Program-made: the position numbers and the translations under genes | Part shown: positions 6,790 through 12,803 of the stretch, in pieces | How the letters are laid out: every line of letters starts with the position of its first letter | Numbering within the stretch: the stretch's first letter is position 1 | Origin: a bacterium | Lineage (GTDB): Bacteria > SZUA-79 > Acidulodesulfobacterales > Acidulodesulfobacteraceae | Reading direction: 5' to 3' | Length of the DNA: 12,803 nucleotides | Assembly (NCBI GenBank): GCA_021788495.1 | Contig: JAJYKQ010000026.1 | Location: 1 to 12,803, forward strand | The notes under the pieces: model-generated | Told to the model about the DNA's origin: nothing | The model's input: only the letters and a program-made list of their open reading frames with translations | Databases searched by the model: none

Positions 6790-8577
6790 ATGAATTTATC
6801 TATAATTAAGAAGACTTCTATTAAAACCAAACTTATTTCGTTGATTATAATCGCGGCAATAGTGGTTTTGTTTGCGCTTACTTATTATGCTTTATATTTT
6901 CAAAATAAGATGTCCGTAAAAACTACGTCTTTCGATGCAGTAGTTACGGCAAAAACAATGCTTTCGAGTTTGAACGCCATGATGCTTAACGGCACTATCT
7001 CAAATAAATCCGACAGACGCCAGTTATTCAAAATATACAGAAAAATCAAGGGGATTAAGTCTTTCAAGTTAGTAAGAGGCAATTCCGTAAACAAAGAATT
7101 TGGACAGGGTTTAAAGCAAGAGATGCCTGCTACCAATTTCGACAAGGAAATACTTTCTTCAAAGAAAGAAATAATAAGAGTTTACGAAAAAAACGGCCAG
7201 AAATATTTGAAAATCGGCGTACCTTTTATTGCAAAAAAGATGTCGAGAGGCATAGACTGCCTTATGTGCCATACCGTTAAATCCGGAACGGTTCTTGGGG
7301 GAGTAGAACTGGTATATTCGCTTAAAAATACCGTTAACTCTTCTCATGTTTTTATGCGTAACGTGGTTATATTCTCTATTATATTAATATTTATTGCCAT
7401 ATTATTGATGTATTTAATGCTCAAGCAAACCTTTATAAAACCTATTACCGATTTTTATAACAGAGTCAGGGATATATCCAAGGGGGAAGGCGATTTAAGC
7501 AAATTAATTCCAATGGACTGTTTCGATAAGCCGAAAATTATTGCAAACCGACACAGGCAATGCATGCTAAACGAATCTGAACTGGAACCGAGATGTTGGG
7601 ATAAACAGATAGAAAGATTCGGAGAAAAAGGGGAGCATATATGTAAAAAGTGCAAGGTTTATAAAAATTCCGTTTACGACGAAATTACGGCGGTAGTTAA
7701 CGAATTTAATAAATTTATTATAGATATAAGGGAAATAGTGCAGTCTATTACCGAAGAAGCTATGACAATAGTAGACGTAAGCACAACTATAGAGGGGCAC
7801 GTAGATGAAATAAGTGCTAAAGCCCAGGAGCAGGCGGAGCTTGCAACCCATGTTGCGGCGGCTTCGGAAGAAATGTCGCAGACCATTAAGGAAATTGCAA
7901 AAAATACCCAGAATGTAAGTTCCGTTGCAAAAGAAGCATCCGACAGCGCAAAGAGCGGTTTCGATATAGTAGAAAAATCAATATCCGGCATTAAAAATGT
8001 TGCCGTGCTTACTCAGCAACTTGGCAGTTTGATAAACGGATTAGAGCAGAGTTCCTTTGAAATAGGGGAAATAATATCGGTTATTAACGATATAGCCGAC
8101 CAGACTAATCTGCTTGCTCTTAATGCCGCTATAGAGGCTGCCCGCGCCGGAGAATCCGGCAGGGGATTTGCCGTAGTAGCGGACGAAGTACGAAAATTAG
8201 CCGAAAGAACCGTGAAGGCCACAAAAGAAATAGCAGCGAAAGTCCAGACGATGCAGCAAAGCACTCAAAATACTAAAACTTCTATGGATAAGACTTTAAG
8301 CGAAGTAGATTTATCGGTCGGTTATGCTTCAAAAGCCGGAGAATCGCTTGACAGCATAGAAAAAAATATTGTGGTTTTAACGGACCAGATAAGTTCCATA
8401 GCCGCTGCTTCGGAAGAGCAGACTGCGGCTACCAACGAGATTTCCCAAAATATCGAGACGGTTTCCACTCTGTCGGTGTCTAATTCCGAAAAATCTTCTA
8501 ATACGGCAAAGGAGGCTGCTTCTATTTACGGAGAACTCGAAAAATTAATCGGTATATTAAAGAAATTTAAATATTAA
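6790..8577 (+). CDS. Methyl-accepting chemotaxis protein with periplasmic c-type haem motif and Cys-rich HAMP insertion
   Basis: This 595-residue inner-membrane chemoreceptor would report to CheA/CheW. TM1 is about 14-36, the periplasmic sensor 37-189 and TM2 190-212. The sensor contains CLMCH (157-161), the CXXCH signature for covalent haem c, followed by [13 protein letters not shown], the 'CxxCH...vlGgv' arrangement of haem-containing sensor domains known in Geobacter chemoreceptors. HAMP helix 1 (about 213-240) ends [11 protein letters not shown] and helix 2 starts at [11 protein letters not shown] (297-307). Between them lie about 55 residues instead of roughly ten, carrying Cys244, Cys258, Cys269, Cys285 and Cys288 (the last two as CKKC), with His255 and His283. 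The cytoplasmic hairpin tip [16 protein letters not shown] and [16 protein letters not shown] (459-474) is canonical. There is no C-terminal CheR-binding pentapeptide. The ligand is probably redox-linked, which is inference. Confidence 0.95.
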   Translation: MNLSIIKKTSIKTKLISLIIIAAIVVLFALTYYALYFQNKMSVKTTSFDAVVTAKTMLSSLNAMMLNGTISNKSDRRQLFKIYRKIKGIKSFKLVRGNSVNKEFGQGLKQEMPATNFDKEILSSKKEIIRVYEKNGQKYLKIGVPFIAKKMSRGIDCLMCHTVKSGTVLGGVELVYSLKNTVNSSHVFMRNVVIFSIILIFIAILLMYLMLKQTFIKPITDFYNRVRDISKGEGDLSKLIPMDCFDKPKIIANRHRQCMLNESELEPRCWDKQIERFGEKGEHICKKCKVYKNSVYDEITAVVNEFNKFIIDIREIVQSITEEAMTIVDVSTTIEGHVDEISAKAQEQAELATHVAAASEEMSQTIKEIAKNTQNVSSVAKEASDSAKSGFDIVEKSISGIKNVAVLTQQLGSLINGLEQSSFEIGEIISVINDIADQTNLLALNAAIEAARAGESGRGFAVVADEVRKLAERTVKATKEIAAKVQTMQQSTQNTKTSMDKTLSEVDLSVGYASKAGESLDSIEKNIVVLTDQISSIAAASEEQTAATNEISQNIETVSTLSVSNSEKSSNTAKEAASIYGELEKLIGILKKFKY

Positions 8578-8591
8578 TTTAATAAAAATTA

Positions 8592-8619
8592 ATTTACTTT
8601 ATGGGGGATTTACTTTATG
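8592..8619 (+). repeat. 12-bp direct repeat spanning the acs start region
   Basis: ATTTACTTTATG occurs at 8592-8603 and again at 8608-8619, separated by GGGG. The second copy contains the acs start codon and the intervening Gs form its ribosome binding site. It looks like a small local duplication. Confidence 0.7.
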
Positions 8620-10524
8620 AGTACTTTTGACAGTCTGTCTCAGGAGAAGGATATCTTTTTTCCGTCTAAAGAAACATTAAAAAACAGTTATGTTGAAGAT
8701 TATGAAAAACTTCATGAATATTCCATAAATGAAAACGAAAAATTCTGGGACGAGACTGCAAAACAGTTGTCATGGTTCAGACACTGGGATAAAGTGTTAG
8801 ATCAATCAAATCCTCCTTTTTATAAATGGTTTACGGGAGGCAAAACCAATATAGCCTATAATGCTTTAGACAGGCATATAACGACGTTTAGAAAAAATAA
8901 GCTGGCGATAATATGGGAAGGCGAAGACGGTACAGAAAGGGTTTATACTTATTTCTCTTTATATAAAGAGGTAAATAAGTTTGCAAACGTTTTAAAAAGT
9001 TTTGGAATAAAAAAAGGCGATACGGTTACTATTTATCTTCCAAACATACCTGAAATCGCCATAAGCATGCTGGCATGCGCAAAAATAGGGGCAATACACA
9101 GCGTAGTTTATGCAGGTTTTTCGGCAATGGCTTTAAAAGACAGAATATTAGATGCTCAGAGTAAGCTGCTTATTACAGCAGATGGAGCCTTCCGGGGCGG
9201 TAAGGTCGTAGAGCTTAAAAAAATAGCCGACGAAGCGGTAACTAAAGCTCCGGTCGTTCAAACCGTTATCGTAGTAAAAAGAACCTGCAAAGAAGTTTTT
9301 ATGGATACGTCGAGGGATTTTTATTACGACGAACTTATGAAACTGCCCATAGCTAACCCTTATCTTAAAACGGAAGAGCTTGATGCGGAAGATCCTCTTT
9401 TTATACTTTATACGTCGGGAACTACAGGAAAGCCTAAAGGCATATTGCATGTTCACGGCGGATATTCCGTAGGAACATATATAACTTCAAAATACGTTTT
9501 TAATATAAACGATACAGATACTTACTGGTGCGCCGCCGACCCGGGCTGGATAACGGGACATTCCTACATAATTTACGGACCTTTGATTAACGGAGCTACG
9601 ACGCTTATGGTAGAAGGTTCGCCTTATTATCCTTACCCCGACAGATGGTGGAGGATAGTCGAAAAACACGCCGTAAATATATTTTATACTTCCCCTACCG
9701 CTATAAGAGGCGTTATGAGATTCGGGGAAAACTGGCCAAACAGGCATAATCTCAGTTCTCTTAAAATTCTCGGAAGCGTCGGCGAACCAATAAATCCTGA
9801 GGTTTGGCGCTGGTATTATAAGCACATAGGCAAAGAAAAATGTCCTATTATGGATACGTGGTGGCAGACCGAATCCGGTATGTTTCTTATAACGCCTGTG
9901 CCGTCTTTGCCTCTAAAGCCGGGCTCATGCGGAAAACCTTTTCTTGGAATAGACGCAGATATTTTCGACGAAAACGGCAATAGCGTCAAAGAACCTGACA
10001 AGGGCGGTTATTTGGTAATTAAAAAGCCTTGGCCTTCAATGATGAGGACTATTTATAAAGACGAAAACAGATATAAAGAAACTTATTTTTCTAAATTTAA
10101 CGGCGTATATCTTGCAGGAGATACCGCAAAGAAAGATAAAGAAGGCTATTTTTACGTTATGGGCAGAATAGACGACGTCATTAAAGTTTCGGGATACAGG
10201 TTGGGAACAGCCGAGATAGAAAGCGCTTTAATTACCCACGAAGCGGTCGCGGAGTCTGCGGTAATAGGCAAGCCCCATGATGTTAAAGGCAATTCGATAA
10301 AGGCTTTCGTAGTGTTGAAGCCCGGCATAGATAAAACCGATGCTCTTATGGACGATATTAAAGCTAACGTCGGGAAAACGCTTGGCCCTATTGCAAAACC
10401 GGACGAGATCGAGTTTGTCGATTCTCTTCCTAAAACGAGAAGCGGTAAAATTATGAGAAGGGTTTTAAAAGCTAGGGAAATGGGCATAAGCGAAGGAGAT
10501 TTATCGACCATCGAGGAAGATTAG
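8617..10524 (+). CDS. acs: Acetyl-CoA synthetase, AMP-forming
   Basis: Acs activates acetate with ATP and CoA through acetyl-AMP, giving acetyl-CoA, AMP and pyrophosphate. The 635-residue length fits Acs (about 650). It opens with the ACS N-terminal domain (FWDETAKQLSWFRHWDKV, 43-60). The AMP-binding P-loop YTSGTTGKPKG is at 265-275, WCAADPGWITGHSY at 304-317, and DTWWQTESG at 413-421, whose Trp pair sets the small acetate pocket. GDTAKKDKEGYFYVMGRIDDVIKVSGYRLGTAEIES forms the hinge and C-terminal domain. PKTRSGKIMRR follows, with Lys611 as the catalytic lysine that is the usual target of reversible acetylation. The Gly-Tyr-Arg in SGYRLGT replaces the commoner SGHRLGT, a mild variant. GGGGGAT sits 7-8 nt before the ATG. 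The gap after the chemoreceptor is 39 bp and the gap before pepA is 25 bp, so it may share their transcript. Confidence 0.96.
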   Translation: MSTFDSLSQEKDIFFPSKETLKNSYVEDYEKLHEYSINENEKFWDETAKQLSWFRHWDKVLDQSNPPFYKWFTGGKTNIAYNALDRHITTFRKNKLAIIWEGEDGTERVYTYFSLYKEVNKFANVLKSFGIKKGDTVTIYLPNIPEIAISMLACAKIGAIHSVVYAGFSAMALKDRILDAQSKLLITADGAFRGGKVVELKKIADEAVTKAPVVQTVIVVKRTCKEVFMDTSRDFYYDELMKLPIANPYLKTEELDAEDPLFILYTSGTTGKPKGILHVHGGYSVGTYITSKYVFNINDTDTYWCAADPGWITGHSYIIYGPLINGATTLMVEGSPYYPYPDRWWRIVEKHAVNIFYTSPTAIRGVMRFGENWPNRHNLSSLKILGSVGEPINPEVWRWYYKHIGKEKCPIMDTWWQTESGMFLITPVPSLPLKPGSCGKPFLGIDADIFDENGNSVKEPDKGGYLVIKKPWPSMMRTIYKDENRYKETYFSKFNGVYLAGDTAKKDKEGYFYVMGRIDDVIKVSGYRLGTAEIESALITHEAVAESAVIGKPHDVKGNSIKAFVVLKPGIDKTDALMDDIKANVGKTLGPIAKPDEIEFVDSLPKTRSGKIMRRVLKAREMGISEGDLSTIEED

Positions 10525-10549
10525 TAAAATAAAATTAGGAGGGTAAAAA

Positions 10550-12115
10550 ATGAAGTTTAAAATAACAGATTCAATCGATAAAAACTTATCTGAAAGCAAA
10601 TCAGGCGAATTAAATCATATTTTTGTTTTTGGAGTTTTTCAGGGAGAAGAAAATAGTTTTTTAAAATCTGGAAATTTTAAGAAGTTAGAATTTATTTATA
10701 AAAGACTTAAACGCTTAGATTTTAAAGCAAAAAAAGGAAAGAGCGTTCTTATAGAATCCCCTGTTTATTCATTAATTTACGGATTAGATAAAAAGGACAA
10801 ATTTAATTACGACTCTTTAAGAAGTTTTATTGCGGCGGCGGCTAAAACTGCTAAGACAAACAAATCTTATGAAATAACGGTAATAATACCGGAATTAAGC
10901 GGCGAATACTATATAAAGAAAGGATTATTTTATTCGGCAGCGGCAATATCGGAGGGAGCCGAATTAGGTTTGTACGAGTTTAAAAAATATATGTCTAGCG
11001 CTTTAATCGATAAAGGAAAGGCAAAAACAGGCAAGGATGAAAAATACCCTGAAGTTATAAATATTCATTTTAACGGCTTAAAAGCTTCTAAGGATAATCT
11101 TAAAACTGCAGATGAAGGTTTTGATTTCGGTAAAAAAACGGCGTCTGCCGCTAATTTTGCTCGCGATATAGTAAATGAGCCGGGTAACGTCGTAACCCCC
11201 GAATATTTAGCAGATTTAGCAACGAAAATATCTAAAGAAAGCGGTTTAGATTGCGAAATATTTAACGAAAAAGAGATAATCAAAAAAGGAATGAATGCAT
11301 TTTACGGAGTAGCGCGCGGTTCTAAAAACCCTCCAAGATTTATTCATTTAACGTATAAGCCGAAAAATAAGCCTAAGAGTAAAAATATCAAAAAAATCGC
11401 CTTAATCGGAAAAGGCATTACTTTCGACAGCGGAGGACTTTCGTTGAAGCCGGCTGATTTTATGACTACCATGAAAAGCGATAAATCGGGGGCTTGCACC
11501 GTGCTCGGTATTATGAAGCATATTAAAAATTTCGATTTAGAGTTAGAAGTTCACGGTATTATTGCGGCTTGCGAAAATATGCCCGACGGCGGAGCGCAAA
11601 GACCCGACGATATAGTTAAGGCTTTAAACGGCAAGACTATAGAGATAGATAATACGGATGCTGAAGGCAGACTGACTTTGGCGGACGCTTTAAGTTTCAC
11701 GTCGGAGTTAGGCGTTGACGAAATTATAGACCTTGCTACCTTAACAGGAGCTTGCGTAATTGCGCTTGGAGAATACACTTCCGGAGTTATGGGAAACGAT
11801 AAAGACCTCATATCCAATATAATATCGACAAGCCAAATTACCGGAGAAAGAATGTGGGAACTTCCTTTCGACGATAACATGAAGGAAAAACTTTCAAGTC
11901 CGATTGCAGATTTAAAAAACGTAGGCAACAGATACGGCGGGGCGATTACGGCAGGAATGTTTCTGGAAGAATTCGTTCCCGATAAGGCTAAATGGTGTCA
12001 TATAGACATAGCCGGACCTGCTTTTACCAAAACGGGTTTTAATTATAATCCGAAGGGCGGTACAGGGGTCGGAGTGAGGACTTTACTTTATTATTTAAAT
12101 CAGCATAAATTATAA
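10550..12115 (+). CDS. pepA: Leucyl aminopeptidase / cytosol aminopeptidase (M17 family)
   Basis: This hexameric, two-metal cytoplasmic aminopeptidase removes N-terminal residues from peptides; E. coli PepA also binds DNA. The 521-residue chain has the variable N-terminal domain (1-180), then the M17 catalytic domain beginning NFARDIVNEPGNVVTPEYLA. Metal and catalytic positions are all present: Lys288 and Asp293 in GKGITFDSGGLSLKP, Lys300, Asp311 in MKSDKSGA, and the family signature NTDAEGRLTLADAL (368-381) with Asp370, Glu372 and Arg374. The stretch CENMPDGGAQRPDDIVKALNGKTIE and the C-terminal AGPAFTKTGFNYNPKGGTGVGVRTL are canonical. MKSDKSGA has Lys where the family usually has Met, a conservative-looking change outside the metal ligands. 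AGGAGGG at 10537-10543, 6 nt from the ATG, is the strongest ribosome binding site in the window. A terminator candidate follows. Confidence 0.95.
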   Translation: MKFKITDSIDKNLSESKSGELNHIFVFGVFQGEENSFLKSGNFKKLEFIYKRLKRLDFKAKKGKSVLIESPVYSLIYGLDKKDKFNYDSLRSFIAAAAKTAKTNKSYEITVIIPELSGEYYIKKGLFYSAAAISEGAELGLYEFKKYMSSALIDKGKAKTGKDEKYPEVINIHFNGLKASKDNLKTADEGFDFGKKTASAANFARDIVNEPGNVVTPEYLADLATKISKESGLDCEIFNEKEIIKKGMNAFYGVARGSKNPPRFIHLTYKPKNKPKSKNIKKIALIGKGITFDSGGLSLKPADFMTTMKSDKSGACTVLGIMKHIKNFDLELEVHGIIAACENMPDGGAQRPDDIVKALNGKTIEIDNTDAEGRLTLADALSFTSELGVDEIIDLATLTGACVIALGEYTSGVMGNDKDLISNIISTSQITGERMWELPFDDNMKEKLSSPIADLKNVGNRYGGAITAGMFLEEFVPDKAKWCHIDIAGPAFTKTGFNYNPKGGTGVGVRTLLYYLNQHKL

Positions 12116-12123
12116 TAGTAAAT

Positions 12124-12164
12124 ATAAATATATGCATATGTATATATTTATTTAAATTTTTTTT
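12124..12164 (+). terminator. Candidate intrinsic terminator after pepA
   Basis: A 28-nt AT-rich inverted repeat (12124-12151, 14 pairing positions including one G-T wobble, centred on ATGCATATG) is followed five bases later by T8 at 12157-12164. The position, 9 bases after the pepA stop, fits. The stem has very few G-C pairs, so its efficiency is doubtful. Confidence 0.5.
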
Positions 12165-12184
12165 ATAAATTATAATTTTATAAC

Positions 12185-12214
12185 TTGATTTTTGAGTATA
12201 TCATATGATATACT
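12185..12214 (+). promoter_or_regulatory. Candidate sigma-70-type promoter for nuoA
   Basis: TTGATT (12185-12190) and TATACT (12209-12214) are spaced by 18 bp. This gives a predicted transcript start near 12221 and a leader of roughly 45 nt before the nuoA ATG. The -10 element and nearly the whole spacer fall inside the palindrome at 12189-12220. Confidence 0.5.
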
Positions 12215-12220
12215 CAAAAA
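12189..12220 (+). repeat. Perfect 32-bp palindrome upstream of nuoA
   Basis: Half-site TTTTTGAGTATATCAT is followed immediately by its exact reverse complement. T5 lies at the left end and A5 at the right, the opposite polarity to an intrinsic terminator on either strand, so termination is unlikely. It covers the spacer and -10 of the putative nuo promoter, as expected of an operator for a dimeric regulator. It does not match the FNR, CRP or Rex consensus. A weaker inverted repeat (AGTTTA...TAAACT, 12220-12243) follows directly. Confidence 0.85.
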
Positions 12221-12266
12221 GTTTAGATTAATAACATTAAACTATATGATCTTAACTATTAATTAA

Positions 12267-12647
12267 ATGAATAATAGTATAAACAATAACGGTTTAATTT
12301 CTTTTCTGCCCATATTTATAATGCTTGTTATAGCAATTATATTTGCGGTTTTTACCATTTTAATATCTAATTTTATCGGAAAAAAGACATATGAGTCCGG
12401 CAAATTAAAAGCATATGAATGCGGCGTCGAGCCGACCGGCGAACCCCACGTTAAATTCGACGTAAAGTTTTATCTAATAGCTATATTTTTTCTTCTTTTC
12501 GATATAGAAGCCCTTTTTTTATTTCCATGGGCGGTTATATTTTCGCATCTTGGAATACTCGGTTTTGTCGAAATGTTTTTATTTATAGTAATATTAGTTA
12601 TAGGTCTGCTTTATGTATGGTTAAAAGGAGCGCTTAAATGGGAATAG
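12267..12647 (+). CDS. nuoA: NADH-quinone oxidoreductase subunit A
   Basis: NuoA is a small membrane subunit of respiratory Complex I, at the junction of the membrane arm and the peripheral arm near the quinone site. The 126-residue product has three hydrophobic helices (about 11-35, 67-90 and 97-119). The loop [24 protein letters not shown] matches the conserved TM1-TM2 loop, with Cys52. [13 protein letters not shown] carries Asp79 and Glu81, the acidic pair shown to matter in E. coli NuoA. The chosen ATG gives the normal length, but no Shine-Dalgarno sequence is visible before it (CTATTAATTAA), unlike most genes here. The next gene begins within its last codons. Confidence 0.95.
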   Translation: MNNSINNNGLISFLPIFIMLVIAIIFAVFTILISNFIGKKTYESGKLKAYECGVEPTGEPHVKFDVKFYLIAIFFLLFDIEALFLFPWAVIFSHLGILGFVEMFLFIVILVIGLLYVWLKGALKWE

Positions 12648-12803
12648 AAGAGCATCTCGGCGATAATATAATCACAGCTTCGTTGGATAAAATTGTTTCG
12701 TGGGGCAGAAAGTGGTCTATATGGCCGGCAACTTTCGGTCTTGCATGCTGTGCCATCGAAATGATGACGGTGGCATCCTCAAGATACGACTTTGACAGAC
12801 TGG
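12638..12803 (+). CDS. nuoB: NADH-quinone oxidoreductase subunit B, 5' part (runs off the window)
   Basis: NuoB holds iron-sulfur cluster N2, the last electron carrier before quinone in Complex I. The 55 residues visible include [21 protein letters not shown], in which the tandem Cys37-Cys38 are two of the four N2 ligands; the other two lie beyond the window end. [13 protein letters not shown] follows as in the family. The start ATG overlaps the end of nuoA by 10 bp and is preceded by AAAAGGAG at 12623-12630 (7 nt spacing). This indicates a coupled nuoAB order, so a full nuo operon probably continues downstream. Confidence 0.96.
   Translation, partial: MGIEEHLGDNIITASLDKIVSWGRKWSIWPATFGLACCAIEMMTVASSRYDFDRL

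Noticed and set aside
8574..8592. AT-only hairpin (TTAATTT...AAATTAA) after the chemoreceptor as a terminator
   Set aside because: Seven A-T pairs with no following T run; expected by chance in DNA this AT-rich.
8601..8630. Mini-ORF before acs as a real leader peptide
   Set aside because: It has no ribosome binding site and arises from the local 12-bp duplication; kept only as a low-interest observation.
12189..12220. Palindrome upstream of nuoA as a bidirectional terminator
   Set aside because: The flanking homopolymers have the wrong polarity (T5 before, A5 after the stem) in both directions.

Overview
The window is a continuous, AT-rich bacterial chromosomal segment in which every supported gene lies on the + strand. 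Housekeeping genes alternate with signalling genes. Arginine is written almost always as AGA/AGG. The gene set (Rho, NtrB/NtrC-type pair, chemoreceptor with a c-type haem motif, AMP-forming acetyl-CoA synthetase, Complex I start) suggests a Gram-negative, motile bacterium with periplasmic cytochrome chemistry. It resembles AT-rich Desulfobacterota/Acidulodesulfobacterales-like deltaproteobacterial lineages. That placement is an inference from gene content and sequence style; no marker gene here proves it. No rRNA, tRNA, CRISPR array, insertion sequence or transposase was seen.

Layout. 1-236: 3' end of an RluA-family pseudouridine synthase, overlapping by 4 bp the gene for a laccase-domain (PgeF/YfiH) protein (233-997). 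Then come coaE (1020-1655), a GAF-like plus degenerate GGDEF protein (1771-2775), rho (2800-4065), a PAS histidine kinase (about 4149-5315) and a sigma-54-dependent response regulator (5317-6663). After a 126 bp AT-rich gap come a haem-c chemoreceptor (6790-8577), acs (8617-10524) and pepA (10550-12115). A 151 bp gap holds a probable terminator and a promoter overlain by a perfect 32 bp palindrome, followed by nuoA (12267-12647) and the start of nuoB (12638 to the window end). No stretch over 300 bases lacks a gene; the largest gaps are 1656-1770, 6664-6789 and 12116-12266, and each is described.

How the genes fit together. RluA, PgeF, CoaE, Rho and PepA are core maintenance functions (rRNA modification, cell-wall quality control, CoA synthesis, transcription termination, peptide turnover). 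Acs makes acetyl-CoA from acetate and NuoA/B begin the respiratory NADH dehydrogenase, so the 3' half leans toward carbon and electron metabolism. The signalling block in the middle has a redox flavour. The chemoreceptor carries a periplasmic CXXCH haem site and also a Cys-rich insertion of about 50 residues inside its cytoplasmic HAMP region. The histidine kinase PAS domain carries a Cys/His cluster. The GGDEF protein has lost its catalytic signature but keeps the RxxD inhibitory-site motif, the pattern of a c-di-GMP receptor rather than a cyclase.

The observations most worth following are the HAMP Cys insertion, the GNKF/RAFD degenerate GGDEF protein lodged between coaE and rho, the palindrome in the nuo promoter, and a strong hairpin in an apparently untranslated rho-kinase junction. 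No wholly new multi-gene system is evident.
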